Positions 8,022 through 16,077 of a DNA stretch of 64,000 nt are shown here, piece by piece. Numbering within the stretch: position 1 is the first letter of the stretch; the number at the start of each line of letters is the position of its first letter. The DNA is from Nitrospira_E sp052156535 (GTDB lineage: Bacteria; Nitrospirota; Nitrospiria; Nitrospirales; UBA8639): positions 124,001 through 188,000 of the forward strand of contig NZ_JBQKUP010000041.1 of the NCBI RefSeq assembly GCF_052156535.1. Reading direction: 5' to 3'. The position numbers and the translations under genes were made by a program. The notes beneath the pieces are model-generated. The model was not told where the DNA came from and searched no databases. It worked only from the letters and a program-made list of their open reading frames with translations.

Positions 8022-9788
8022 TTAGTCTTTTTGGTCTTCCAGTTTTTCAGCAAGCAGTTTGCCTATCCCCCAAATAGATTGTCCAAAATGCGAAATCAGT
8101 TGTTCGCCTTGTCTTATAAACGACTTGCTCTCGTCAATTCCAGCAAGCTTTAAGGCCTCTCCAATCTTTGAACTGGTCGGGTGAGCATCACCTACTCGCA
8201 TGTCATACACACCAACAATTGCTCCGAACACTAATCGAGCTTTATCAATCCCAACCCTCTGGGCCAAAATATCCTGAAGAAGTTTGTTCGAACCGAGTTT
8301 ATCCTTATCTGAATACGTTGAAATCTTACGGAGCTCACATACATCAAGCCGATCCGAGAACACACGAACAAGATCTTTCGCTAACCTCAGCAACGAGTGT
8401 TGATCCTTGCTCGCAAAGCGGGAAATATGTTGCATGCCTGAGGCATCATCTATGTCGTGAGTGTACAGAGGAACGTTAAATTCTTGACGAAAACCTGCCT
8501 CTAGCATCCGCATACTCTTGAATAGCAGGTGTTCAACAGCATGTGTAGGTGCTGGTTGAGTTTTCACCTGCGCTGCTAGCAACTCATGTGAAACCTTGCC
8601 ATCCGGGACAACGTTTTGAGCAGCCCAAATGTGTTGCTCCCATGCAGCAAGGCGGGCAACATCATAGGCGTAGACCGTGATCAAATCCGAAGAGTTTATT
8701 CCGAAGTGAACCACATACCCAGACGTGGAGCGAATACCCCCTGTTTCCGCCGTATACCACTTCAGAGAAAAGCCGCGATGATTGAGAAGCTCGTTAACTA
8801 TGCTAGAACGGAACCACAGCCATCGACCAACCTCTGCATGGTCTAAATCGGCAGATGCCATTCGCGTTCCGTCAGTCTCCACGATGAATTGAGGAAGAGT
8901 CTGATCTGCATCTCCTCGAACACGCACGCTTTGCCCTTGATGCTCGATCCATTCGTCTTGCCAGAACATGCCCTCTACCTGCACACCTTGGTAACCACTC
9001 CAATTCCCTTGCGAGCTTTCAAAGGTAGTGGTGTCTTCGCTATCTGGCCCCATCACTGGGGCATCTTCATCCTCATCAACATCGTTTCGCCCGACTCGGA
9101 ACGAAGCCCATCTTCCGCCATAGACATCTTCCAAAGTGCGAATCAGGAGTTCAAACCGCCCGCCGTCTCGCTGTTCTTTTCGATTCGCTAGAGTCGCGTA
9201 TGCGCTGCCTTCAAGTGCTGCGATATTTTCTACTCTTTCGCGGAAGTAAGAGAGGCGAAGAGAAAGGTTCCTTGCCGCCAAATAGTCGATGAGAAATTCT
9301 CGCTTGATCTCGATCAGGCTATGATCTCCTTTATCATTAAGAACCTCACGAGCCACGACATTGAAATTCTCTTCTGGCCTTACCCAGTTTTTTCCATCTT
9401 TTATCAGATGAAGAGCAACAACCAGATCAGGATTCAGAATCCACAGTCTTCCGTCAACTACAGGCTGAGGATGCTCGAAGACAAGGTGAACTCCGATGGG
9501 TTCTTTGTCGTTATATTGATACTGCTCGATAGATGAGTAATAACCGTCCTTGTAAGCATACGGTTGCGCACTTCGACCGATTCCAATATCACTCCAGCCA
9601 AATCGCTCCGCGACTTCCCGATGCTCCGGAGGGAATGCAACAGACCCACATCCAAAGAACTCGCTGACATAACCTATATCTGTAACTTCACCCTGCTCCT
9701 TATGCCGAGATGCCCTCAAAGGGACCCAGGTCGCACTAGAGAAGGCCCGGCGAGTTTCGTTTACTTGGAGAATCCAGTCTTGGTCCAT
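8022..9788 (-). CDS. Unknown 588-aa soluble protein
   Basis: I do not recognise this protein. It is 588 aa, has no signal peptide or membrane segment, and is rich in Trp and acidic residues. Notable stretches are FGCGSVAFPPEHREVAERFGW near residue 50, an acidic run DVDEDEDAPVMGPDSED near 235, and a C-terminal region (about 480-588) that looks helical, with VGDAHPTSSKIGEAL. Codon use looks bacterial and the frame is open throughout, so it is a real gene. It stands alone between two CGGACATT elements, in a stretch that also encodes a TIR protein and a zinc-hook ATPase. A defence role is conceivable from location only. Confidence 0.75.
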   Translation of the reverse strand: MDQDWILQVNETRRAFSSATWVPLRASRHKEQGEVTDIGYVSEFFGCGSVAFPPEHREVAERFGWSDIGIGRSAQPYAYKDGYYSSIEQYQYNDKEPIGVHLVFEHPQPVVDGRLWILNPDLVVALHLIKDGKNWVRPEENFNVVAREVLNDKGDHSLIEIKREFLIDYLAARNLSLRLSYFRERVENIAALEGSAYATLANRKEQRDGGRFELLIRTLEDVYGGRWASFRVGRNDVDEDEDAPVMGPDSEDTTTFESSQGNWSGYQGVQVEGMFWQDEWIEHQGQSVRVRGDADQTLPQFIVETDGTRMASADLDHAEVGRWLWFRSSIVNELLNHRGFSLKWYTAETGGIRSTSGYVVHFGINSSDLITVYAYDVARLAAWEQHIWAAQNVVPDGKVSHELLAAQVKTQPAPTHAVEHLLFKSMRMLEAGFRQEFNVPLYTHDIDDASGMQHISRFASKDQHSLLRLAKDLVRVFSDRLDVCELRKISTYSDKDKLGSNKLLQDILAQRVGIDKARLVFGAIVGVYDMRVGDAHPTSSKIGEALKLAGIDESKSFIRQGEQLISHFGQSIWGIGKLLAEKLEDQKD

Positions 9789-9821
9789 AGATGATCTTTA
9801 CCTTCTTCAATACATGGCCTC

Positions 9822-9861
9822 AATGTCCGCGCTGGGTCGCTAACGGCCACATGCGGACATT
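9822..9861 (+). repeat. Dispersed palindromic CGGACATT element, best-preserved copy
   Basis: Forty bases, AATGTCCGC at the left and GCGGACATT at the right as exact inverted repeats, with TGGGTCGCTAACGGCCA inside. It begins 34 bp upstream of the 588-aa gene's start codon and ends 32 bp before the stop of the acetyltransferase gene. Confidence 0.8.
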
Positions 9862-9892
9862 CAGTAAAACCACCACCAAAAGTTTCCTGGGA

Positions 9893-10603
9893 TTATGTAG
9901 TAATTTTTTCAATCGCAAAAGCTTCATCATCACTTAAAACGCCAATTTCTTTTGAACTTTCATATTTAGCTTTGGCTAAGTGAATTTCTTTCCCATCAAC
10001 TTTTATCCCAATCAAGGGGTCTCCATTCCATACTGGAATACAACTATATATTGATACACGTTTTTCTAAGTGAATTAGTCCATCTGAACATTTCAATGCC
10101 TTCGGGGTGAATATTTCGATAGGCTGTATTTCGGTTTTCCAAGCTCTTTCACTTGGATAAAAACAAATCTCAACATTTATGGGAACGCCGTCTTGAGGAA
10201 GTTCATTCTTATTTTCTAATAGGTAGTAAGCACAGTTGTCACTGTACAACTTAAACCCCATTTGCTGCCAAAATGGAAGAGAAGTCTCTGGAGTACATTC
10301 AATGCCAATAGAAAGAGAATTAGATTTTTGATGAAGATTAAGGGCATATTCTACTAAAAGACGTCCAACGCCTTTTCTTCTGTACTCTTCCTTAACCTCT
10401 ATAATCCCAAAATTCTTCCAGATATATGCGATCGGAGCATCGTCATAGACGGCAACAATTAGCTCTCCCCGTTCGTATGTTTTTTTAGTTAAGTTCCAGT
10501 TACATAGGAAGGTACCATGAACCTGGTGGTGATTCTGATCAACTAACCAAGTATGAATGTCTCTGATGTCATCACTATTGGAAAATCTAAATGTAATGTC
10601 CAA
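9893..10603 (-). CDS. GNAT-family N-acetyltransferase
   Basis: The 236-aa product has an N-terminal GNAT fold. Residues about 60-90 read IIEVKEEYRRKGVGRLLVEYAL, the acetyl-CoA pyrophosphate-binding motif A (R/K-x-x-G-x-G), and FWQQMGFKLY follows as motif B. The C-terminal 100 residues (after PQDGVPINVEI) are an unassigned extension. Such enzymes transfer an acetyl group from acetyl-CoA to an amine on a small molecule, antibiotic or protein; the substrate here cannot be read. The start is TTG at 10603, supported by GGAG nine bases upstream. The gene is a single unit bordered on both sides by CGGACATT elements. Confidence 0.85.
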   Translation of the reverse strand: MDITFRFSNSDDIRDIHTWLVDQNHHQVHGTFLCNWNLTKKTYERGELIVAVYDDAPIAYIWKNFGIIEVKEEYRRKGVGRLLVEYALNLHQKSNSLSIGIECTPETSLPFWQQMGFKLYSDNCAYYLLENKNELPQDGVPINVEICFYPSERAWKTEIQPIEIFTPKALKCSDGLIHLEKRVSIYSCIPVWNGDPLIGIKVDGKEIHLAKAKYESSKEIGVLSDDEAFAIEKITT

Positions 10604-10630
10604 AAGCTATACTCCAAATGATATACCCTA

Positions 10631-10659
10631 AACGTCCGCTTTGGGTCGTGAGTTGCCAT
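10631..10659 (+). repeat. Dispersed CGGACATT element, left half
   Basis: AACGTCCGCTTTGGGTCG followed by TGAGTTGCCATC. The right arm is degenerate (TACGACGCAC). It begins 28 bp upstream of the acetyltransferase start codon. Confidence 0.65.
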
Positions 10660-10794
10660 CCCTCATACGACGCACTGGGATCTTGAAATTTTCGAGTTTA
10701 AAGGCGGGTGTCGGCCAATACTTGACGTTCGCTGCAGCCACAATCAGAGCCTGTTTGGTTTAGAAAAGCCGTCGGAGATCCCACGAACATTCGA

Positions 10795-12117
10795 TTATAT
10801 TTCTCGAAGTCTAGCCAAAATATCGACGACCCACGGCCTTTGCTCAACCCATAAGGTCAAATGGTTGAATGCAATAATTAAAGCCGTTCCAGCAATTATC
10901 CGCCACAGGCGAACAGACAGAATACCAGTCTCCAACCTCAATAATGAAAAAAGGCGGGCTATGCCGTAGATAAAAAAAGGTAATGCGAGGGGGAGGAGAA
11001 TGAGCGTCGACCGCATCCATGCTAACAAGGGTCCACTCCTGGGATTCGCCGCTATCAAAGGCAATACTAAACTTCTCTTCTCCTCGACGTCGTTTTCAAG
11101 ATCAAGTATTTGCCAAGCTACATGCATCAACTCTTCTCTATCAACACTGAACTTCTCGATGCACCTGACTCCCTCAAGTTTCCCAGGGAGGGATTGCTCG
11201 AATTCCACCGGTGGCCTAGCCTTTCTTAAATCCACATCGTATTGTTCGCGGTATAAATAACGAACAAATTCGTTTACCGCTCGTGAGCAGTCGAGATCGT
11301 TCGGGAATTGGTTTTCTATGTATGAATTCAGTTGATTTGATTTATTTACCTTAATGGAAACTCCAACCACAGACATAATCAGAATGACCGCAATGACCAC
11401 TAGAGCTAGAGACAAACTAACCTTACGAAAAGCACTCCCAACTGTTTTCATCGTCACTTGACTTCTACATGAACGGAACACATTCGCTGTTACCATTACA
11501 AAAATAGTCATCAAGACAGCATCATAAGCAGATATTTTGAATTGGAAAAACAAAAGAGCATCCCATAGATACTGCAGCAACCAAACCCAATTCGAGAATA
11601 TCAAACGGACCGTTTTCGATAACGTGATCAGATTGCCAAGGTTAGCAGCTAAGGTTAGCGCGCCTCCAATTGTGCCAAACCACAGCAACCACTCATGACG
11701 CGCCATCTTGTAGACCACACTAAATGCCGATCGACTTATTTGTGGTTTTGTTAACTCCGTTTCTATCGCTTGCAAGATTGCCGTTTCATCGGCGACGTCC
11801 CCAATGTGCATCTCGCCAAAAGGTAAGGGAATGTTGTTATGTATAAGGTCTTTGGTTTTTACGGGAATTAGCTTTTTTTGTTGACGAGCGCGACCAGCTT
11901 CTGCACGTACCCAGTCTGAGTCGACCGAGACTTCGGTCCATATAACAATGACAGCTCGCGCTTCCCCCAATTCTTGCATGATCGTATCGCGAAAGGTCGC
12001 GGCCACTTCGAGGTTGTCGTCCCACCATGTGCTGTAACCTTGTGCTTCCAGAAATGCTGACAGCTTCATTGCAAGAGGTCTGTCGGCTTTTGAGTAGCTT
12101 ATGAATACGTCGGCCAC
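10795..12117 (-). CDS. TIR-domain membrane protein
   Basis: The 440-aa product opens with a TIR domain (residues 1-130): DVFISYSKADRPLA, the GYSTWWDDNL loop and SDWVRAEAGRAR, in which Glu73 is placed like the catalytic glutamate of NADase TIRs. After residue 148 come about six membrane segments, separated by a charged loop of roughly 100 residues between the fourth and fifth. Bacterial TIR domains act in anti-phage defence by cleaving NAD or making signalling nucleotides, and membrane-linked ones are less studied. The start is GTG 12117 with GAGGA seven bases upstream. It lies beside the zinc-hook ATPase gene, separated by a CGGACATT element, so co-transcription is not evident. Confidence 0.85.
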   Translation of the reverse strand: MADVFISYSKADRPLAMKLSAFLEAQGYSTWWDDNLEVAATFRDTIMQELGEARAVIVIWTEVSVDSDWVRAEAGRARQQKKLIPVKTKDLIHNNIPLPFGEMHIGDVADETAILQAIETELTKPQISRSAFSVVYKMARHEWLLWFGTIGGALTLAANLGNLITLSKTVRLIFSNWVWLLQYLWDALLFFQFKISAYDAVLMTIFVMVTANVFRSCRSQVTMKTVGSAFRKVSLSLALVVIAVILIMSVVGVSIKVNKSNQLNSYIENQFPNDLDCSRAVNEFVRYLYREQYDVDLRKARPPVEFEQSLPGKLEGVRCIEKFSVDREELMHVAWQILDLENDVEEKRSLVLPLIAANPRSGPLLAWMRSTLILLPLALPFFIYGIARLFSLLRLETGILSVRLWRIIAGTALIIAFNHLTLWVEQRPWVVDILARLREI

Positions 12118-12216
12118 GCTTATTCCTCAGAAGGTCAAAGGCGTTTCGTACACTATGATAGGCCCAATAACTGGGTTTTCCAGGTTGCAAGACCGGACAT
12201 TCCGTTGACGGCTTGG

Positions 12217-12257
12217 AATGACCGCAATGGGTCGATTCCGGCCATAAACAGATATTC
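12217..12257 (+). repeat. Dispersed CGGACATT element, diverged copy
   Basis: AATGACCGCAATGGGTCGATTCCGGCCATAAACAGATATTC retains the overall pattern with substitutions in both arms. It is preceded by a further GACCGGACATTC at 12191-12202. It separates the TIR and AAA ATPase genes. Confidence 0.6.
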
Positions 12258-12280
12258 AGCTATTAATAACGGTTAGAACA

Positions 12281-14830
12281 TCAAGTTGCCAGTTTCTGTA
12301 ATTCTTCTGCCGCCTCAAAATGGATTTGATCCAAAAATTGAATGACATTCAAGGTTTGCTCAGCAATTATCTTAAGCTCCGACTCTGGCAGATATTCTAT
12401 GTGCGTTATATCTTGTACCGTTCCGTGGTTTTCTGGATTAACCTTGTTTTTGATCTGATGAAGTACCAACTTCAAAGTGTCCTTACAAACAACTTCTCCG
12501 GCAGGGGCGAAAGACTTAAAACTATAGCCATCGAGTTTCCTGATAAGATCATCCAGCATAGCTGGCTTATGTTTGTCTCTTCCTCGCAGACGCGCAAATT
12601 TGAAAGATATAAATGCTTCTAAAGTCACACGGATGTAATTCGGCAGATAATCTTTTGCGCTCTCATAATCTATATCCCCATCCACGAACGCCTTTATTTT
12701 ATCTAACTTGTAGAAATAAGATGTTTGATAATTTTTTAGGACATTTGGCAGGAATGAAATTTTGCCTTTTCCAAGATAAAAATCTGCTTTGCCTTTGTTT
12801 TGATCGGAATTAATAATATTGCTCATAAATTTCAAGAATATAATATTATGGCTAAAAACGAATGCCTGTTTTGTACCACTCCAGCTCATAACTTTGTTCC
12901 CATCTTCTCCGGTCGATTTTGCTTTCGGCAAAAGGAAATCCTGGATAACAAGAGCCGTCGAAAGGAGCCTGTTTTCATCAAGGCTTGAAACGGGATCATC
13001 CACGACAATCATATAATCTTCTTGATTTTCGCTTTCGTTGTCGATAACCTCATATTGATATTTGCTTAAGAAATAAGCAAAAGCGAGAGTTGTTTTTTCT
13101 CCTTCGCTCAAGGAATACTGAATTCCCTTTCTAGGCGACACGCCTGTGTAATATATCGTAAGTTCTCCCTCGTCATCTTTATTGATTGTAAAGTTTGTAA
13201 CACATAGACGCGCTAGGAACGCATTAACATATTCTGACTCCTTTTTGAGTTTGGATAGCTCGGCAGTTTTCTGCTCTTCCTTTTCAGCAATCACTTGCAT
13301 GACTGTTTGCAAAAGGTTTTTAAGGAAATGATAATGTGCTATCCCGCCGGTATGCTCCCCTATGACGAGCACTTGACATTCTTCTCGAAGCCCGCCCTCT
13401 TTCCGCCATCTAATAACCTTTTCTTTAGCCTGCAAATCAAATCTCTTCCAAAACAATTTGGCGCAGATTTCTCTGGCGGTGTTTGCATCAAAACGGGAAT
13501 TGGTTAACTTTTCCAGAACAGACTCTTTGAACGATAGAAGAGTAGCAGCATCCAGTTTGAGTTGCCTAAAAACACTTAGCATCTCGACAATTTTATTCAG
13601 GTCTTCTTCTGAGGGCGTAAAATCAATAGCATCCCTTTTGGTTTCAAATAATTCTTTTCCCGCCTGCAAAAAATTTCCCCCCGTTTGAGAGTGCAAGCGC
13701 TGAAATGCGTCTTTTTCTGCATCGGAAGGAATATCCTGATAGCCAAATCGCACAAGGATCGTTTGCAATTTGGCGATATCAAGTTGGTTTCTTTTCGTCT
13801 CCTCCAATGCATTATCAATGGATCGAATTATGACTGCGATTTCCATCTTTAGCGCGGCCAGTTCGTCATTAAAAAAGGCGTCATAGGACTCAATAAGTTC
13901 TCCAATATTGGGAAGAGCGCTATCGCATAAAGGACAAGTGCTCTTGTCTTTGTTATGCTTTAGAAGGCTTGAACCATCCTCAAACCAGTTTTGTGTGGAA
14001 GTATGTTTGAGGGCGCGGTCTTTATAGGTTTCAATTTTCTGCTGAACCTTTTCCCGTGCCGCTTTTGATATGGATTTCTGAATTGTCTCTTTCAGGGTAT
14101 CCGGAAACTCTAAATCAAACCCTGAAATTTGATTGAGAAAAACAATATCTTTTTCAAGCGTTTCTTGATCTTTGGAAATCTTGAATTTTGAAAACTGCTC
14201 TTCCAATGCTTTTTGAAGATCTTCTTCACTTTCATCTGGCACTTGATCTGGACAGTTATACAAGTCCAGACCTTGAGGCATTCGGTTGCTATAAATTTTC
14301 TCGTTCCATGTTTTAGAGAGAGCATTTTTAATATCTACCCCTAGGGCAACCAAAGCTTCTTGATAACCCTCAATAATGCTTTTCCGTTTATTTTCCGCAT
14401 CTATATCACTGGCAATAGTTTTTAAAGCCTGATTGGAAAACTGCTCTTTTGTGAGCACACCGCTTTTGAAAGATTTTACTTTTGCTTGCCTGCCGTCATA
14501 AACATGCTCAGCCACGAAGGCAGAATTAAAAACATAAAGCTTTTGCCTGTCTTTGGGGAACTTCGCTACCTTGCTTTCGCATTCAATTTCAATCTCTACA
14601 TCTTTCATTGGATCAGAGGCCATGTCCTGCGCAATACGTTTTTGCTCCAGCTCTTCAAGTTCATAAGAAAACAGGCCTATTACATTGGAAAGTGTAGTTT
14701 TTCCGCTGCCGTTATAGCCGTAAAGCAAATTGATTCGGTCAAACTTCAGGTCTGACGGTTCAGTTGGCCATGAAAAATCTGAGAAAATCCCCAAATTATC
14801 AATTTTTTTTATGCGTACAATTCCGTCCAT
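12281..14830 (-). CDS. AAA_13-type ATPase with zinc hook (RloC/PrrC-related)
   Basis: The 849-aa product has a split ABC-type ATPase: Walker A GYNGSGKTT (residues 38-46), signature LSEGEKTTLAFAYFL (574-588), Walker B YMIVVDDPVSSLD (606-618) and the switch histidine in FSHN (659-662). The middle is coiled coil with a Rad50-like zinc hook CPLC at 299-302. This arrangement is that of the AAA_13 family, which includes the anticodon nucleases PrrC and RloC. The C-terminal domain has R734-x3-E738 and H802 in NPENHG, which recalls but does not match the spacing of the PrrC nuclease triad. A defence effector is likely; tRNA cleavage is only a hypothesis. It neighbours the TIR gene. Confidence 0.85.
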   Translation of the reverse strand: MDGIVRIKKIDNLGIFSDFSWPTEPSDLKFDRINLLYGYNGSGKTTLSNVIGLFSYELEELEQKRIAQDMASDPMKDVEIEIECESKVAKFPKDRQKLYVFNSAFVAEHVYDGRQAKVKSFKSGVLTKEQFSNQALKTIASDIDAENKRKSIIEGYQEALVALGVDIKNALSKTWNEKIYSNRMPQGLDLYNCPDQVPDESEEDLQKALEEQFSKFKISKDQETLEKDIVFLNQISGFDLEFPDTLKETIQKSISKAAREKVQQKIETYKDRALKHTSTQNWFEDGSSLLKHNKDKSTCPLCDSALPNIGELIESYDAFFNDELAALKMEIAVIIRSIDNALEETKRNQLDIAKLQTILVRFGYQDIPSDAEKDAFQRLHSQTGGNFLQAGKELFETKRDAIDFTPSEEDLNKIVEMLSVFRQLKLDAATLLSFKESVLEKLTNSRFDANTAREICAKLFWKRFDLQAKEKVIRWRKEGGLREECQVLVIGEHTGGIAHYHFLKNLLQTVMQVIAEKEEQKTAELSKLKKESEYVNAFLARLCVTNFTINKDDEGELTIYYTGVSPRKGIQYSLSEGEKTTLAFAYFLSKYQYEVIDNESENQEDYMIVVDDPVSSLDENRLLSTALVIQDFLLPKAKSTGEDGNKVMSWSGTKQAFVFSHNIIFLKFMSNIINSDQNKGKADFYLGKGKISFLPNVLKNYQTSYFYKLDKIKAFVDGDIDYESAKDYLPNYIRVTLEAFISFKFARLRGRDKHKPAMLDDLIRKLDGYSFKSFAPAGEVVCKDTLKLVLHQIKNKVNPENHGTVQDITHIEYLPESELKIIAEQTLNVIQFLDQIHFEAAEELQKLAT

Positions 14831-14866
14831 TTATCTCTCAATCACAAGTGGGTAATTAATCGCTAA

Positions 14867-14900
14867 AATGTCCGCTTTGGGTCGAAAGCAGACCTTCACG
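14867..14900 (+). repeat. Dispersed CGGACATT element, left half
   Basis: AATGTCCGCTTTGGGTCG followed by AAAGCAGACCTTCACG. It begins 37 bp upstream of the AAA ATPase start codon, in the same orientation as the other copies near minus-strand genes. Confidence 0.7.
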
Positions 14901-14984
14901 TGTCGCAAAGCCTATGGTGCCGCTTAATCCCTCACCCTATGAAATTTGCTCAACAATGTAAACTGGAAATGCGGTGCGTTTAGT

Positions 14985-15632
14985 TTAGTGTGGACAATTC
15001 CCCGCCTCGACCCCAGCATTCACTGCGGCTTGCACCGACTCAAATGCCATCCGATTTTGCGTAGCAATGTCTTTATCGTTTGGACAATCGGGGCAATGAT
15101 ATTTCCTGCTACGCTTATTCCCTCGGATAGCATAGTCTGAAGCCAAAGGAGCAGGAGAGGGCTCAAGGTCCCGCGTCGCCTGACCCCCACCATGCCGAAA
15201 TTCCTACGGAGGAATGGGATCGTGGTCTTTCCATAATCCTAATTTCGCCTCCTTCGCATCGGCTTCCATTTTCATCAGCACCAAATCCCCTGGCGCATAT
15301 TTCCTGTACCACCAACACCAGCCATGCTTCACCAATTCCTGATTGAGGTTCCGGCCATCCTCTTAGATCACATCTCCGATCGTGCGGCCATATTTGTCTT
15401 GGCCGTGGTTGTTGATCGAAACTCTTTCTCCCTGGGCTAAAGCTTTCGGAAATTCTTTGGCCTTCTTCGCATAGGCTAAATTCTTCTCCGGATAATCAAT
15501 CTCATTGAGGCGGATTCTGACTTGCCGTATATTTTCCTTTAATACGGTAATGGTATCGCCATCGGCAATGTGAATAACTTTGGCTTGGAAATAAGCGGCG
15601 AATGTCGTAGTGGCAAACCAGATAAGGACCAA
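14985..15632 (-). pseudogene. Thermonuclease (SNase family) gene with two in-frame stop codons
   Basis: Reading one frame from TTG 15632 gives a secreted staphylococcal-nuclease-like protein: signal-like N-terminus, ADGDTITV, VRIRLNEIDYPE, KYGRTIGDVI, then TAA (15363-15365). The same frame continues as EDGRNLNQELVKHGWCWWYR...DPIPP, then TAG (15204-15206), then EFRHGGG and a C-terminal YHCPDCP...GVEAGNCPH zinc-type module ending in TAA at 14985. Both internal stops sit where the family normally has sense codons (a Leu-like position and the Trp of PPWE), each explicable by one base change. All else is conserved, so inactivation seems recent. An intact enzyme would hydrolyse DNA and RNA outside the cytoplasm. 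Confidence 0.75.
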
Positions 15633-15648
15633 ACAACCGAGGATGGAA

Positions 15649-15885
15649 TTAGGTATTTTCCTGCTTCCTGAAAGCTAACCACAGAAAGAGTGAACCCACC
15701 AATATGGCCGCTACGGAAAATACCATCATGGGGAGATTGATGGTCCCTGGTGCTTGCCAATTTTCCACGCCAATCCATCCACCTAGAAAGAGCAAGACGA
15801 TTCCCACAAAGATTCCTATTCCTTTAAAAATAATTGCGAGAAGATTACCCACGTCTCTCTCCGAGTGGACGTTTACGTGAACCAT
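15649..15885 (-). CDS. Small two-helix membrane protein
   Basis: Unrecognised 78-aa protein with two predicted membrane segments (about residues 20-38 and 51-70) and a short charged tail RKQENT. It lies 16 bp upstream of the thermonuclease pseudogene on the same strand and could have been co-transcribed with it. No clear Shine-Dalgarno precedes the ATG. Confidence 0.5.
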   Translation of the reverse strand: MVHVNVHSERDVGNLLAIIFKGIGIFVGIVLLFLGGWIGVENWQAPGTINLPMMVFSVAAILVGSLFLWLAFRKQENT

Positions 15886-15942
15886 ATTAGATTTTGTGAA
15901 TAAAGGAAATAAAAAAATGTGGAGAGAAAATCTGTAGAAACG

Positions 15943-15968
15943 AAAAAAGGCCAGGGATGTCCCCAGCC
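15943..15968 (-). terminator. Intrinsic terminator after the FG-GAP repeat gene
   Basis: On the minus strand GGCTGGGG-ACAT-CCCTGGCC forms an eight-pair stem with two G-T wobbles, followed by six T. It lies about 110 bp downstream of the stop of the 16078-18138 gene. Confidence 0.7.
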
Positions 15969-16077
15969 TTCTCCGCAGGTAAGGAATACGTCAACAACGG
16001 GAGGGTCCCGTTATCTCCTAGTCAATCAGTTCCGGTTACCGGAGCCTATCCCTTGGGAGGAGAGAAACTGTCAGGGA

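Noticed and set aside
14985..15632. Programmed readthrough or recoding in the thermonuclease gene
   Set aside because: Two different stop codons are involved and no selenocysteine-type or other recoding element was seen; loss of function is simpler.
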